Shown: positions 53,220 to 62,042, counted from the first letter of the stretch. The stretch is 64,000 nt of DNA from Sphingobacteriales bacterium (GCA_016719635.1 JADJYT010000002.1:248001-312000), one strand, 5' to 3'. The notes: generated from the sequence alone by a model not told the origin. A program made the numbers and translations.

Positions 53220-54017
53220 ATGGAATTATTACCAGTTAAAGAAATAAGATTTAATCAAGCCAAAATTGATAAGATTGACCATCTTGTAAAGTCAATTTAC
53301 AGACTAATTATATATAGCAGACACCATCTGGATGACGACCTTTTAGACACCTATTTGACAAGCGTACAAGAACTCCAAGAACTTCTTAGTTTGAAAAATG
53401 CACAAATGGAAGCCCAAAACGAAGAGGAAGCAGAAGAATATTTAAAAAACTTAAAAATATCGTTAGACTTTGTAATTGAGGAGATAATAACACACAATAA
53501 TTTTGAAAAAGAATTACAACTTTTTCAGCTACTCCGTTTAGTTTCTCCTGAGACCAATGCCATTCACCCAAATCGTTACAGACAGACATTAGTGCAAATA
53601 GGCGGACATATTTGTCCGGACCAAAACATGGTTCCGAAGTTAGTTTCAGAACTTTTTTATCAAATGAAAAGTATCACAAATCCAATTATCAGGGCTATTT
53701 ATTTTCATCACGAGCTGATTAGAATTCACCCATTCGCAGATGGCAACGGGAGAGTAACGAGAATTGCGAAAAACTGGATGCTGATGTTTGATTTATATCC
53801 ACCAATTTATATCAATGACGCTCCACAGAAAAAAGAATACATTACCACACTTTCAAAAAGCTTTAGAGAGCTGGATACTTCACCAAAAAAGTGGAACGAA
53901 CATACTGAAGTATTTTTTGAACAAGAGCTTGACCGCCTGTTAGTGAATGCGACTTTACTGTATGAAACCGTAAACAGAATTGGGTTAGAGAGAGAGAAAT
54001 CAAATAACAGGCAATAG
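53220..54017 (+). CDS. Fic domain protein (probable AMP-transferase), cassette-borne
   Basis: 265 residues. The Fic core HPFADGNGRVTR (residues ~177-188) is intact, with the catalytic His, the metal-binding Asp and the GNGR anion loop. Fic proteins transfer AMP or other nucleotide parts to target proteins. The N-terminal half is helical and has no recognisable (S/T)xxxE(G/N) inhibitory motif, so autoinhibition is not evident. A C-terminal helical tail follows. It is bounded by inverted 9-bp ends (GTTAGGTGC 53168 and GCACCTAAC 54081) like a single-gene integron cassette, with 52 nt upstream room for a promoter. Confidence 0.92.
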   Translation: MELLPVKEIRFNQAKIDKIDHLVKSIYRLIIYSRHHLDDDLLDTYLTSVQELQELLSLKNAQMEAQNEEEAEEYLKNLKISLDFVIEEIITHNNFEKELQLFQLLRLVSPETNAIHPNRYRQTLVQIGGHICPDQNMVPKLVSELFYQMKSITNPIIRAIYFHHELIRIHPFADGNGRVTRIAKNWMLMFDLYPPIYINDAPQKKEYITTLSKSFRELDTSPKKWNEHTEVFFEQELDRLLVNATLLYETVNRIGLEREKSNNRQ

Positions 54018-54080
54018 ACTGATAATGGCCGAAAAGTAAATAAAGCTACGGATGGACAAACAAAATTGACAGAAACGCCA

Positions 54081-54218
54081 GCACCTAACAGGCACATTGG
54101 CAATAAACGGGGTTTCGTCGCCGCTTGACAGTATTGTGGTTACAGAAAGTCAGTTCTCCGACTGAAGTTTAGTGCTGAAATACCACGCCATTGCCAACTA
54201 ACCAAGCCGTAATACGGC
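54081..54218 (+). other. attC-like site 3
   Basis: Begins GCACCTAACAGGCACATTGGCAAT and ends CCGTAATACGGC. TTGGCAAT (54097-54104) and ATTGCCAA (54190-54197) are an 8-bp inverted repeat enclosing ~85 nt, like inner arms of an attC. The first 9 bases pair exactly with GTTAGGTGC at the left end of the Fic unit. The right end lacks a clear GTTRRRY; the palindrome GCCGTAATACGGC may be a decayed version. Confidence 0.5.
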
Positions 54219-54248
54219 AACTTTACCGAAACCTCTCAACAGACAAAC

Positions 54249-55238
54249 CTACTTGACTTTTACAATGACTTTTCCTTTGGCACGACCTGTTTCTACATAA
54301 GACATTGCATCATTAGTTTCTGCAAAAGGAAACACTTTATCTACAATAGGGCGAATAATTCCTGCTTCAACTAAAGCCGTAATTTCGGTTAGTTGTTTTC
54401 CGTTCGGCTTCATAAACAGGAAAGAATAGTGTACATGTAACTTTTTTGCTAAATTTTTGATCTTAATACTCAATAAACAAATTACAGTTTTCAGTAAAAA
54501 ATTTAATCCGGTTTCTTCAGCATAATCTACATCAGGCGGACCTGAAATAGAAATTGCTTTGCCGTTGGGTTTTATAACATTCATTGATTTTTCAAGTGTT
54601 TTGGCATCTTGACTGTTCAACACCAAATCATACTCTTTTAAAATAATTTCAAAATCTTCTGTTTTGTAATCAATAATCAAATCGGCACCGAGACTTTTTA
54701 CCAAATCTTTATTTGCTGAACTTGTTGTTGTTGCCACATAAGCACCCAAATGTTTGGCCAACTGAATGGCAATGGTACCAACACCACCGGAACCTGCCTG
54801 AATAAAGACTTTTTGTCCTTTTTTCAGATTTCCTTTTTCAACTAAAACCTGCCACGACGTTAAACCAACCAACGGAATAGCTGCGGCTTCTTCCATCGAA
54901 ATATTTTTGGGTTTCAATGCCAAATCATCTTCATGTATGATAATAAATTCTGCAAAAGTACCTTTGCAACTGGCATATACTTCATCGCCAATCTTAAATT
55001 TACTCACTTTTGATCCTGCTTGTGTTACAATTCCGGCTACATCGTGTCCTATAGTAAAAGGTGGCTTATAAGGCATTAGCAATTTGAATTCACCATTTCT
55101 GATCTTGGCATCTATCTGATTGACACTTGCTGCATAAATTTCTATCAAAACTTCATTGTCGGTAATGCTTGGTTTTGCTACTTCTGCTACCTGTAATTTT
55201 TCATTTTTTCCGTAACGGGTTACTTGATATGCTTTCAT
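54249..55238 (-). CDS. Zinc-independent medium-chain dehydrogenase/reductase (quinone oxidoreductase-like)
   Basis: 329 residues with the MDR architecture: catalytic domain (NQIDAKIRNGEFKLLMPYKPPFTIGHDVAG, cited in part) and Rossmann domain with AGSGGVGTIAIQLAKHLGAYV (cited in part) around residues 150-170. The zinc ligands are not evident, as in the NADPH:quinone oxidoreductase subgroup. It follows the EthD-like gene by 3 nt at the end of a three-gene unit divergent from an HxlR regulator. Substrate is probably an electrophilic or carbonyl compound. Confidence 0.92.
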   Translation of the reverse strand: MKAYQVTRYGKNEKLQVAEVAKPSITDNEVLIEIYAASVNQIDAKIRNGEFKLLMPYKPPFTIGHDVAGIVTQAGSKVSKFKIGDEVYASCKGTFAEFIIIHEDDLALKPKNISMEEAAAIPLVGLTSWQVLVEKGNLKKGQKVFIQAGSGGVGTIAIQLAKHLGAYVATTTSSANKDLVKSLGADLIIDYKTEDFEIILKEYDLVLNSQDAKTLEKSMNVIKPNGKAISISGPPDVDYAEETGLNFLLKTVICLLSIKIKNLAKKLHVHYSFLFMKPNGKQLTEITALVEAGIIRPIVDKVFPFAETNDAMSYVETGRAKGKVIVKVK

Positions 55239-55241
55239 CTT

Positions 55242-56102
55242 TTAATTAAATTTTATGTGTTTTCCATCTTTCACAAAAGTAATGGTTTGTTCAATTTCAT
55301 AAGCATTTACTGCTGAACAAAAAACAGCAATTCTTTCAGATAATTTTTTAAGTTCATCACTTTTAAAAAATTGATACATTTCGTTTTTATTGGTAAATCC
55401 AAGTAGTAAAGATGCCTGAAATTGTACATTTTTATCGTTATCGTGCATTACATTTGGCGTACTCCATTGGCTTTGTTTCCAAGCATTGTATTTTTTAATT
55501 CTCAATTCTTTCAGCAATCCAGTGTTTGCCAATGCTGGCGTGAGTTCATCATTTATAAATTTTGTAAAATCATTTTCGCTTATGCCTTCTTTAATTCTAA
55601 AAAACACCATGGCTCTTGCATCAATTTTTACATTGGAATCAGCTACCTTGTACCAACGAGAATTGTTAGGAAAAGCAGCATACAAAATGGTTCTTTTAAA
55701 AATATTAACCTCATCAGCAGAAGCCAATTTATTTTGTTCTTTTCCTTTAAATATCGAAAATAAATTCTTCAACGTAACATCAGCCACACCATCTATTTTA
55801 CGATCTTGAGGAATACTTGTTTCTACGCCATTTATGGGTTGCCAAAGTCCAGTGTTATTTTCGGTAAAATGTATTTGGCGATATTCCCATAAACCTGGAT
55901 TAGCAGAGATAATCTGTGAATGTGGTCCTTTCCATCTGTCCATTCCATCTTGGCGAGGTTTGTCGGTTCGCATCCAAAGTAGAATGGAAGAAGACAAATG
56001 CTTTTCTGATTTTATAATAGTGGAAACTTTATTTACATTTTGTGCAGAAGCATCTTTAAATAAAGTGAGAATAGATAGTAGTGCTACATTTATTTTGTTC
56101 AT
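55242..56102 (-). CDS. Secreted protein with two EthD/dimeric alpha-beta barrel-like modules
   Basis: 286 residues. Signal peptide MNKINVALLSILTLFKDASA, then two modules each like a short ferredoxin-like alpha/beta barrel: SSSILLWMRTDKPRQDGMDR...GPHSQIISANPG (residues ~38-75) and AMVFFRIKEGISENDFTKFINDELTPAL (cited in part, ~168-195). This tandem pattern occurs in EthD-type proteins that handle aromatic or reactive compounds, but I cannot name a reaction. It sits between the alpha/beta hydrolase and the reductase, so the three may act on one substrate. Confidence 0.6.
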   Translation of the reverse strand: MNKINVALLSILTLFKDASAQNVNKVSTIIKSEKHLSSSILLWMRTDKPRQDGMDRWKGPHSQIISANPGLWEYRQIHFTENNTGLWQPINGVETSIPQDRKIDGVADVTLKNLFSIFKGKEQNKLASADEVNIFKRTILYAAFPNNSRWYKVADSNVKIDARAMVFFRIKEGISENDFTKFINDELTPALANTGLLKELRIKKYNAWKQSQWSTPNVMHDNDKNVQFQASLLLGFTNKNEMYQFFKSDELKKLSERIAVFCSAVNAYEIEQTITFVKDGKHIKFN

Positions 56103-56113
56103 TTCTTATTATT

Positions 56114-56965
56114 TTATTTAGTTAAAAATGGTATTGCTTTTTTTAGAAATTCTTCATGGAATTGAAATATACCACCGTGCCCTGAATTAGGATAAATAAT
56201 TACAGGTTCTGCATTTGGAAATCGTTTTGCTAAGTCGTATGAAAGTGGAGTAGGCACCATTCTATCAACATCACCATTGGCTACTAATACTGGATGTTTA
56301 AATACACTCAAATCGGCAGGTGCATCATGTCCCCAAGTTTCAATAGCTTTTAGTTGCTTTTTCAACACACTTAATTTTATTTTAGTATCACGGTTTTCAG
56401 ATCTTTCTTTCAATCGATTTAAGAAATCTTTTGCAGCTTGTTTTCCTATTTTATTTTGCGTAAAGAATAAATAAAATTTGGGATCTCTGAATGTAAGCAA
56501 CCCTTTTAAAATATCTATATATGTTAACCCAACCACATCACTGACGCCTTTCCCACCTCGTGGTCCTGTGCCTGTCAGTATTATTTTTCGAACCAAAGTT
56601 GGTTCTACTAATAGCAATTCCTGAGTTATAAATCCACCCATGGAAAAAGCTACTATATCTACTTGTTTATAGCCCAAGGCATGAATAAAAGCGATAGCAT
56701 CTTTTGCCATATCAGCCAACCTTATTCCTTGTTCACCTGTGGTTGCACCTACTCCTCTGTAATCGAAAGAAATTATTTGGCGATGTACTGCAATGGCATC
56801 CATAATTCTTGGATCGCAATTATCCAAATTTGCCGTTAAATGATTAAAATAAATAACAGGTATATCGCCTTCTTTTCCATAAGAACGGTATGCGAATTTT
56901 ATTCCGTTTGCATCCACAAATTTTGTGGGAACTGTTGCGTAAGTGTAGTTTAATTTATTGTCCAT
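56114..56965 (-). CDS. Alpha/beta-hydrolase
   Basis: 283 residues with the full hydrolase triad in sequence: the nucleophile elbow AFSMGGF near residue 107, an acid at VANGDVDRMVP near 230, and His in NSGHGGIFQF near the end. The upstream FDYRGVGATTG and YFNHLTANLD-type oxyanion loop match haloperoxidase/esterase-like hydrolases. First gene of the unit reading away from the HxlR regulator gene, likely controlled by it. Confidence 0.92.
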   Translation of the reverse strand: MDNKLNYTYATVPTKFVDANGIKFAYRSYGKEGDIPVIYFNHLTANLDNCDPRIMDAIAVHRQIISFDYRGVGATTGEQGIRLADMAKDAIAFIHALGYKQVDIVAFSMGGFITQELLLVEPTLVRKIILTGTGPRGGKGVSDVVGLTYIDILKGLLTFRDPKFYLFFTQNKIGKQAAKDFLNRLKERSENRDTKIKLSVLKKQLKAIETWGHDAPADLSVFKHPVLVANGDVDRMVPTPLSYDLAKRFPNAEPVIIYPNSGHGGIFQFHEEFLKKAIPFLTK

Positions 56966-57001
56966 TTAATTTTGTTTAAAATTTGTAATTTTGCTTTCAA
57001 A

Positions 57002-57044
57002 TTGCAAGTGTAAAAATATACAAACAACTTTTAATTTGCAAGTG
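57002..57044. promoter_or_regulatory. Direct repeats in the hxlR/hydrolase divergent promoter region
   Basis: TTGCAAGTG occurs at 57002-57010 and 57036-57044, 34 bp apart. They overlap the likely minus-strand promoter (TTG-N19-GCAATTTG, one mismatch to TAnnTTTG on two positions) of the hydrolase operon. HxlR-type regulators bind near such promoters, so these are candidate operators. Confidence 0.5.
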
Positions 57045-57061
57045 CTTTTTAAAAAATAATT

Positions 57062-57475
57062 ATGGCAGCCAATAAAAAAAGGTCAGATTGCCCCGTTAGT
57101 TGCTCCCTTGACATTTGGGGAGACAAGTGGTCGTTGCTTATCGTGAGAGATCTAATGTTCTCAAAACAATGCACTTATGGCGACTTTCTGAAATCGGAAG
57201 AAAAAATAGCTACTAACATTTTAGCTTCACGGCTTCAAACACTGGAAGAAAACGGAATCATTACAAAATCAGACCACCCGGAGAGCAAAGCGAAAGTCCT
57301 ATACAAACTCACTCAAAAGGGAATTGACTTATTGCCGGTGATGATAGAAATAAACTTGTGGGCCGAGAAGTATTTTACTTTACCGGCCGAGCGAAAGGCA
57401 ATGTTGAAGGAAGTAAAAAAGGGCAAAGAAGCATTTATTAAAACTGTGACAAAGGAATTGAAGAAAGCGGTTTGA
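57062..57475 (+). CDS. HxlR-family transcriptional regulator
   Basis: 137 residues with the HxlR winged-helix pattern: RSDCPVSCSLDIWGDKWSLLIVRDLM (cited in part), then FLKSEEKIATNILASRLQTLEENGIITK and the wing KAKVLYKLTQKGIDLLPVMIEI. Two N-terminal cysteines (DCPVSC) match the redox- or electrophile-sensing HypR/YodB subset. Divergent from the hydrolase-EthD-reductase unit, which it probably represses until a reactive compound appears. Confidence 0.93.
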   Translation: MAANKKRSDCPVSCSLDIWGDKWSLLIVRDLMFSKQCTYGDFLKSEEKIATNILASRLQTLEENGIITKSDHPESKAKVLYKLTQKGIDLLPVMIEINLWAEKYFTLPAERKAMLKEVKKGKEAFIKTVTKELKKAV

Positions 57476-57489
57476 CAAAAAAGCAGCTG

Positions 57490-57540
57490 CCAACAAGGGG
57501 GTTGCGTTACCTGCAACATTACAATCGATCCGTAAAAGAC
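57490..57540 (+). other. Partial attC-like arm after the HxlR gene
   Basis: GCTGCCAACAAGGGGGTTGCGTTACCTGCAAC includes GTTGC/GCAAC around GTTACCT. It resembles the left arm of the island sites (RYYYAAC-like CTGCCAAC) but no matching right end is visible. Probably a truncated or different recombination remnant. Confidence 0.3.
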
Positions 57541-57568
57541 AATAGTGAAAATTTTAAACAAAACAAGT

Positions 57569-57676
57569 ATGACATTTCTTAAACCTAATTTTATCCTTCT
57601 ACTTTTTTCTTGCCTTTTCACAAACATCTCTCAAGCACAAAAAATTGATAGCACATGTAAGCCTCCCTGTTTATAG
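57569..57676 (+). pseudogene. Truncated secreted-protein start
   Basis: A 35-residue frame with a clear signal peptide (FILLLFSCLFTNISQAQ) that stops shortly after the cleavage site (KIDSTCKPPCL). It looks like the beginning of a secreted protein cut off at the island's right edge. Confidence 0.4.
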
Positions 57677-58247
57677 TGCCACTCAATATCAGCCGATTCT
57701 AAACCGTTACCATTTTTTTTGCTCCGCAAAAAATCACCACCCGCTTCTTCTCCTTTAACGAGTCCTTTTTCAAAGTCCTCTAACAAATTTTAGGTTCTGT
57801 TTTTCATTTCAGAAAAAATCCTCACTCCGTTCAGTGGGACATCGAGGGTGGTAAATAGAATCTCATTTTTAGGACACCAACCTCCCCCTTTTTTCCCCAC
57901 CAAAGGGGGAAAGCGGACAGTGCTTATTTTTCAGTTAGTATATTTTATCCCCATACTGGTCTTGGCGTCCCGCTGAGACCACGAAACAGGGAAGCGTCGC
58001 GTTTCTCGTTATTGCCATCATTTCGTTTATTCCTTCGTACTTCAAATAACACCACTCCCGTTCTGATTGAGGATGGGATGTAAAGAAGACTTCCCTATGG
58101 CGTTGGGAAATCCGGACCGCTACCTGGAAGCGCGGCACAGATGGGTACAGGGCGGGATTTGGTGAATTATCCTCAGTCGGCCCGTTTAATCATTGTTTAA
58201 AGTGCCTTTTAAAATCAAGTGTGTATATTTGCATTTCAAATTTTGCC
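57677..58247. other. Region right of the island without a convincing gene
   Basis: About 570 bases. It contains CCCCCTT...AAGGGGG (57884-57909, arms 7 bp, 12-nt loop) and ~200 bases open in several minus-strand frames (57935-58138) that match no family. It may be a degraded dispersed repeat. It ends at the gldC start. Confidence 0.5.
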
Positions 58248-58595
58248 ATGCCACGAGAAACGGAAATAAAATTTAAGATAACGCTGGATGACCAGAACCT
58301 GCCGGATAAAATCACCTGGACGGCAACGGACGGCCCGCAGGGTGACGGCGATGAGTGCAAGAGCATGATGGTGGGCATGTGGGACGGCAACGAAAAAAAT
58401 ACGATGCGTTTTGACCTGTGGACCAAAGACATGCAGGTGGATGAAATGCATACCCACTTTTTCCAGTTGTTATTAAGTCTGGGCGATACCTATCACCGTG
58501 CTACACAAAATCCTTTTGTACAGGAGGATATCCAGAAATTCTGTATGGATCTGGCTGACAAGACCAGGGAATGGGAAGAAGGAAAATCATCGTAA
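58248..58595 (+). CDS. gldC: Gliding motility protein GldC
   Basis: About 115 residues from the ATG at 58248 (MPRETEIKFKITLDDQNLPDKITW, cited in part); the frame extends 9 codons further upstream without family features. The sequence matches GldC: IKF-I-LD---LPDKITWTATDG, then KNTMRFDLWTKDMQVDEMHTHF and FCMDLADKTREWEEG. GldC is a small cytoplasmic protein needed for efficient gliding in flavobacteria. It is not adjacent to gldB here. Confidence 0.85.
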   Translation: MPRETEIKFKITLDDQNLPDKITWTATDGPQGDGDECKSMMVGMWDGNEKNTMRFDLWTKDMQVDEMHTHFFQLLLSLGDTYHRATQNPFVQEDIQKFCMDLADKTREWEEGKSS

Positions 58596-58634
58596 CCAGT
58601 CTGTCTGACAGAGTTTTTTTACTTTTCAATAAAA

Positions 58635-59063
58635 TTACCTGAGATTTATCTTGCCTTTATGCCCTGTAATAAGGTCATGGATGGTCTTTTGCTTAAAGAT
58701 GACGGTAATCTCGTCGCGGTGTTTTTTAAAATGCAGATGCAGCGGACACGGCTTCTTTTCTGAGCAGTCTTTTAATCCAAGCACGCACTTATCAAAAAAA
58801 TCTGACCCGTCAATAGCCTCTACGACCTGATATATGGAAACCGGTGGTTTTGAATGGTCGATGAAAAATCCGCCATTCGGTCCTTTTATGGAGGAAATTA
58901 TCTTCTTTCTGGCCAGCTGCTGTAAAATCTTAGCCGTAAAGGGTAGGGGTGAGTCAATTTCTTCGGCAATTTCCTTCACACCGATATTTACGTTGTTTTT
59001 GCTTTTCATGCATATATACAACACGGCGCGTAACGCATATTCACAACTTTTAGAAAATATCAT
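58635..59063 (-). CDS. Rrf2-family regulator, NsrR-like (probable NO sensor)
   Basis: 142 residues. The winged helix (SCEYALRAVLYICMKS, then VKEIAEEIDSPLPFTAKILQQLARKKIISSIKGPNGGF cited in part) is typical of Rrf2. The three cysteines CVLGLKDCSEKKPC (spacing 6 and 5) would hold an iron-sulfur cluster, as in NsrR. It is divergent from the porin and nirK genes, so it probably senses nitric oxide and controls nitrite reduction. TGATAAATGTCATCTTCA just upstream of those genes is a candidate operator. Confidence 0.88.
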   Translation of the reverse strand: MIFSKSCEYALRAVLYICMKSKNNVNIGVKEIAEEIDSPLPFTAKILQQLARKKIISSIKGPNGGFFIDHSKPPVSIYQVVEAIDGSDFFDKCVLGLKDCSEKKPCPLHLHFKKHRDEITVIFKQKTIHDLITGHKGKINLR

Positions 59064-59228
59064 ACCATCTATTCAGTTAAGTAAAAGTAATAAAAAAATA
59101 GTTCCTGAGGGTGAAAAATATGATAAATGTCATCTTCATGAATGCCAAATATCATTTAATAATAGAAAAGCGGTGTTTAACTTCGGATATGATTATCTCT
59201 ATATCTTTTTATCCATTAATCTAATATT

Positions 59229-60524
59229 ATGAACCGGTTCAGTGTCGAAAGAAATATCCTGCTATGCTGCCTGCTGACAATCCTCCTCCCTTTATCTGCT
59301 CAACACAAATTTGAATTAAGCGGTGAATTCCGTCCGCGCATGGAACAACGGCATGGTTACAGAAACCTTGCCCCCCTGAAAAGCAAGAGTGCATTTTTTG
59401 TATCGGAACGAGTCCGGCTGAATGTCATGTACTCCTACAAATTTGTAAAATTTTATGTCACCCTCCAGGATTACCGGGTTTGGGGTAATGAAGAACAGGT
59501 CAAAAACTACGGCAGTTTCGGATTGCATGAAGGATGGACGGAATTCAACATCAAAGACATAGCTTCTGTTAAGCTCGGACGACAGGAATTGGTGTATGAA
59601 GATCACCGCTTACTCGGAAACCTGGACTGGGCCCAGGTGGGCAGGAGCCATGATGGCATCGTTGTAAAAATACATAAGAAAAATTCAACGCTGCATATCG
59701 GCGGCAGTTTTAATCAGCCGAGTGAACAACTGGTAGGCACCGTCTATAAGCTAAACAATTATAAGGCGCTGGCCTATGGCTGGTTTAACCAAAAAATGGA
59801 CAGCGGACGTGCATCCTTATCGCTCTATGCTGTTTCTGACGGCATACCAAATAAAGACAGCATTCCGGTGGTCTATTTCCGCTTTACGGGCGGCCCTTAT
59901 GCATCGTTCAAATACAAACATTTCAACGGAAACCTATCGGCCTACCTACAAACCGGAAAAACCATCAGCAACCAGGTCATACTTGCCTATTTTGCCTCCC
60001 TGTACGGAGAATACACATCCCAAAAGGTCGATGCTGGTGTAGGCTATGATTATGCTTCCGGAAACGATGCATCCAAAAGCGGCGATTCCAGATATCATGC
60101 ATTCAACACGTTGTATGCCACCAATCACAAGTTTTACGGACACATGGATTATTTCCTGGATTTACCGGCTGATACAAAAGCCGGAGGGCTTCAGGACTTA
60201 TATGTTCGGTTGAATTACAGACCAAAACCAAAAGGTATGCTGGGCTTTGACGCACACTACTTCTTTCTCGGAAATAAAGTAGCCGATTGGGCAAATCCCG
60301 GGAAATACCTAAAACTGCCCCTGGGTTTTGAAATGGATGTGTATGGCTCCTACAGGCCGCTGGATTTCCTGACCATCCATGCGGGCTATTCCTTTATGAT
60401 TGCCACCCCTTCCATGGAAGCGATTAAAGGAGGCAGCAGAAAGGCCTATAACGGCTGGAGTTTTGTCATGGTCACTTTAAAACCATCCCTGTTCAAATAC
60501 GAAAAAATTGCTGAAAATAAATAA
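59229..60524 (+). CDS. Alginate-export-type outer-membrane porin
   Basis: 431 residues with signal peptide and a predicted beta-barrel. The N-terminal ELSGEFRPRMEQRHGYRNL and VSERVRLNVMYSYKFVKFYVTLQDYRVWG (cited in part), plus VKLGRQELVYEDHRLLGNLDW and the aromatic C-terminus of barrel strands, match the alginate_exp family common in Bacteroidota. In denitrification clusters such porins probably admit nitrite or other small anions. Followed by nirK; its stop lies 31 nt before the nirK start. Confidence 0.85.
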   Translation: MNRFSVERNILLCCLLTILLPLSAQHKFELSGEFRPRMEQRHGYRNLAPLKSKSAFFVSERVRLNVMYSYKFVKFYVTLQDYRVWGNEEQVKNYGSFGLHEGWTEFNIKDIASVKLGRQELVYEDHRLLGNLDWAQVGRSHDGIVVKIHKKNSTLHIGGSFNQPSEQLVGTVYKLNNYKALAYGWFNQKMDSGRASLSLYAVSDGIPNKDSIPVVYFRFTGGPYASFKYKHFNGNLSAYLQTGKTISNQVILAYFASLYGEYTSQKVDAGVGYDYASGNDASKSGDSRYHAFNTLYATNHKFYGHMDYFLDLPADTKAGGLQDLYVRLNYRPKPKGMLGFDAHYFFLGNKVADWANPGKYLKLPLGFEMDVYGSYRPLDFLTIHAGYSFMIATPSMEAIKGGSRKAYNGWSFVMVTLKPSLFKYEKIAENK

Positions 60525-60555
60525 CACTACATTCTTAATATCTAAAATCAATCTT

Positions 60556-62040
60556 ATGAAAACGAAAAATCAGTTATTAAAAATCTTGCATTATACCCTG
60601 CTTTTGCTTTGCATTCCATTGTTCATGACATCGTGCAAACAAACCGGGAGCAACAGCAATGAAACCATCTGGTCAACGGAACCTGCAGATAAAATAGTGG
60701 GCGAAGAAAAGGCCATACTGACGGATCCTCCAATGGTACCTCCCGCCATTACCCGCAACCATGCAACCAAAGTAATCGTTGATCTGGAAGTCATAGAAAA
60801 GGAAATGGAAATCATGGAAGGGGTGAAATATATGTTCTGGACATTCGGGGGCACCGTGCCGGGTAAATTTATCCGTGTCCGGGAAGGAGACCTCGTGGAA
60901 TTTCACTTAAAGAATCACCCGGACAATAAACTGCCTCACAATATCGATTTGCACTCGGTAACCGGTCAGGGCGGCGGGGCATCTTCCACATTCACCCCTC
61001 CGGGACACGAAACCGTATTTTCCTTCACAGCAATCAATAAAGGATTGTTCATTTATCACTGCGCTACCGCTCCGGTAGGGATGCATATTGCAAACGGTAT
61101 GTATGGCCTGATATTGGTGGAGCCTAAGGAAGGGCTGCCTAAAGTAGATAAGGAATTTTATATCTGTCAGGGTGACTTTTATACCAAAGGGGCTTACGGT
61201 GAATCCGGAACACAACCATTTGATATGTCAAAAGCACTGACGGAAACGCCTGATTATGTCCTGTTCAATGGTAAAGTAGGTGCATTAACCGGCGACAATG
61301 CCATAAAGGCAACGGCAGGCGATAAAGTGCGTTTATTTATCGGTAACGGCGGTCCCAATCTGATATCCAGCTTTCATGTCATCGGGGAAATATTTGACAA
61401 TGTGTATGTGGAAGGCGGTGAACTGATCAACCACAACCTACAAACCACGCTGGTACCTGCCGGAGGATCAGCCATAACAGAATTCAGGTGTGAGATTCCC
61501 GGTAACTTCATCCTGGTTGACCACTCCATTTTCAGAACCTTCAACAAAGGTACATTAGGTATATTGAAAGTGGAAGGGAAAGAGAATAAGGCAATCTATT
61601 CAGGACAGTTAGACGATAGAATCTATCAAAGTGAAGGCGGTGCCATACAGAATATGCCGGAAGCAGCTAAAGGCCCTGTAAAACAACTGACAAAAGATGA
61701 GCGCATAGCAGCAGGTAAAGCGATTTATGCTTCTGTCTGCCAGGCTTGTCACCAGGCTGACGCGAAAGGAATACCAAACTCCTTCCCTCCTTTAGCTGCA
61801 TCTGATTACTTTAAAGGCAACCCGAACAAAGCCATTAATGCGGTCGTACACGGTTTATCTGGAGCCATCACGGTAAACGGCAAACCTTATAACAGCATCA
61901 TGCCTAAACAGACATTAAGTGACGAAGAGGTGGCGAATGTAATCACTTATGTTATAAATAATTTTGGCAACGGAGGCGGAGAAGTCACTCCGGCACAGGT
62001 GATAGCCGCCAGAAAATCAGGAAGCGCAACTGCTGAATAA
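60556..62040 (+). CDS. nirK: Copper nitrite reductase (NO-forming) with C-terminal cytochrome c domain
   Basis: About 494 residues from the ATG at 60556, whose signal peptide ends in a lipobox (LFMTSC), so it is probably anchored to the outer membrane. The two cupredoxin domains carry the copper sites: LPHNIDLHSV (T2 His and Asp), YHCATAPVGMHIANGMYG (T1 Cys, His and Met) and SSFHVIGEIFD (T2 His). A c-type heme domain follows from about residue 400 with CQACH and the axial Met in SIMPKQTL. It reduces nitrite to NO. Next to an NsrR-like regulator and porin. Confidence 0.95.
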   Translation: MKTKNQLLKILHYTLLLLCIPLFMTSCKQTGSNSNETIWSTEPADKIVGEEKAILTDPPMVPPAITRNHATKVIVDLEVIEKEMEIMEGVKYMFWTFGGTVPGKFIRVREGDLVEFHLKNHPDNKLPHNIDLHSVTGQGGGASSTFTPPGHETVFSFTAINKGLFIYHCATAPVGMHIANGMYGLILVEPKEGLPKVDKEFYICQGDFYTKGAYGESGTQPFDMSKALTETPDYVLFNGKVGALTGDNAIKATAGDKVRLFIGNGGPNLISSFHVIGEIFDNVYVEGGELINHNLQTTLVPAGGSAITEFRCEIPGNFILVDHSIFRTFNKGTLGILKVEGKENKAIYSGQLDDRIYQSEGGAIQNMPEAAKGPVKQLTKDERIAAGKAIYASVCQACHQADAKGIPNSFPPLAASDYFKGNPNKAINAVVHGLSGAITVNGKPYNSIMPKQTLSDEEVANVITYVINNFGNGGGEVTPAQVIAARKSGSATAE

Positions 62041-62042
62041 TA

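Noticed and set aside
57935..58138. A 67-residue minus-strand frame left of gldC
   Set aside because: Several frames stay open over the same stretch and none has family features; more likely a degraded repeat than a gene.
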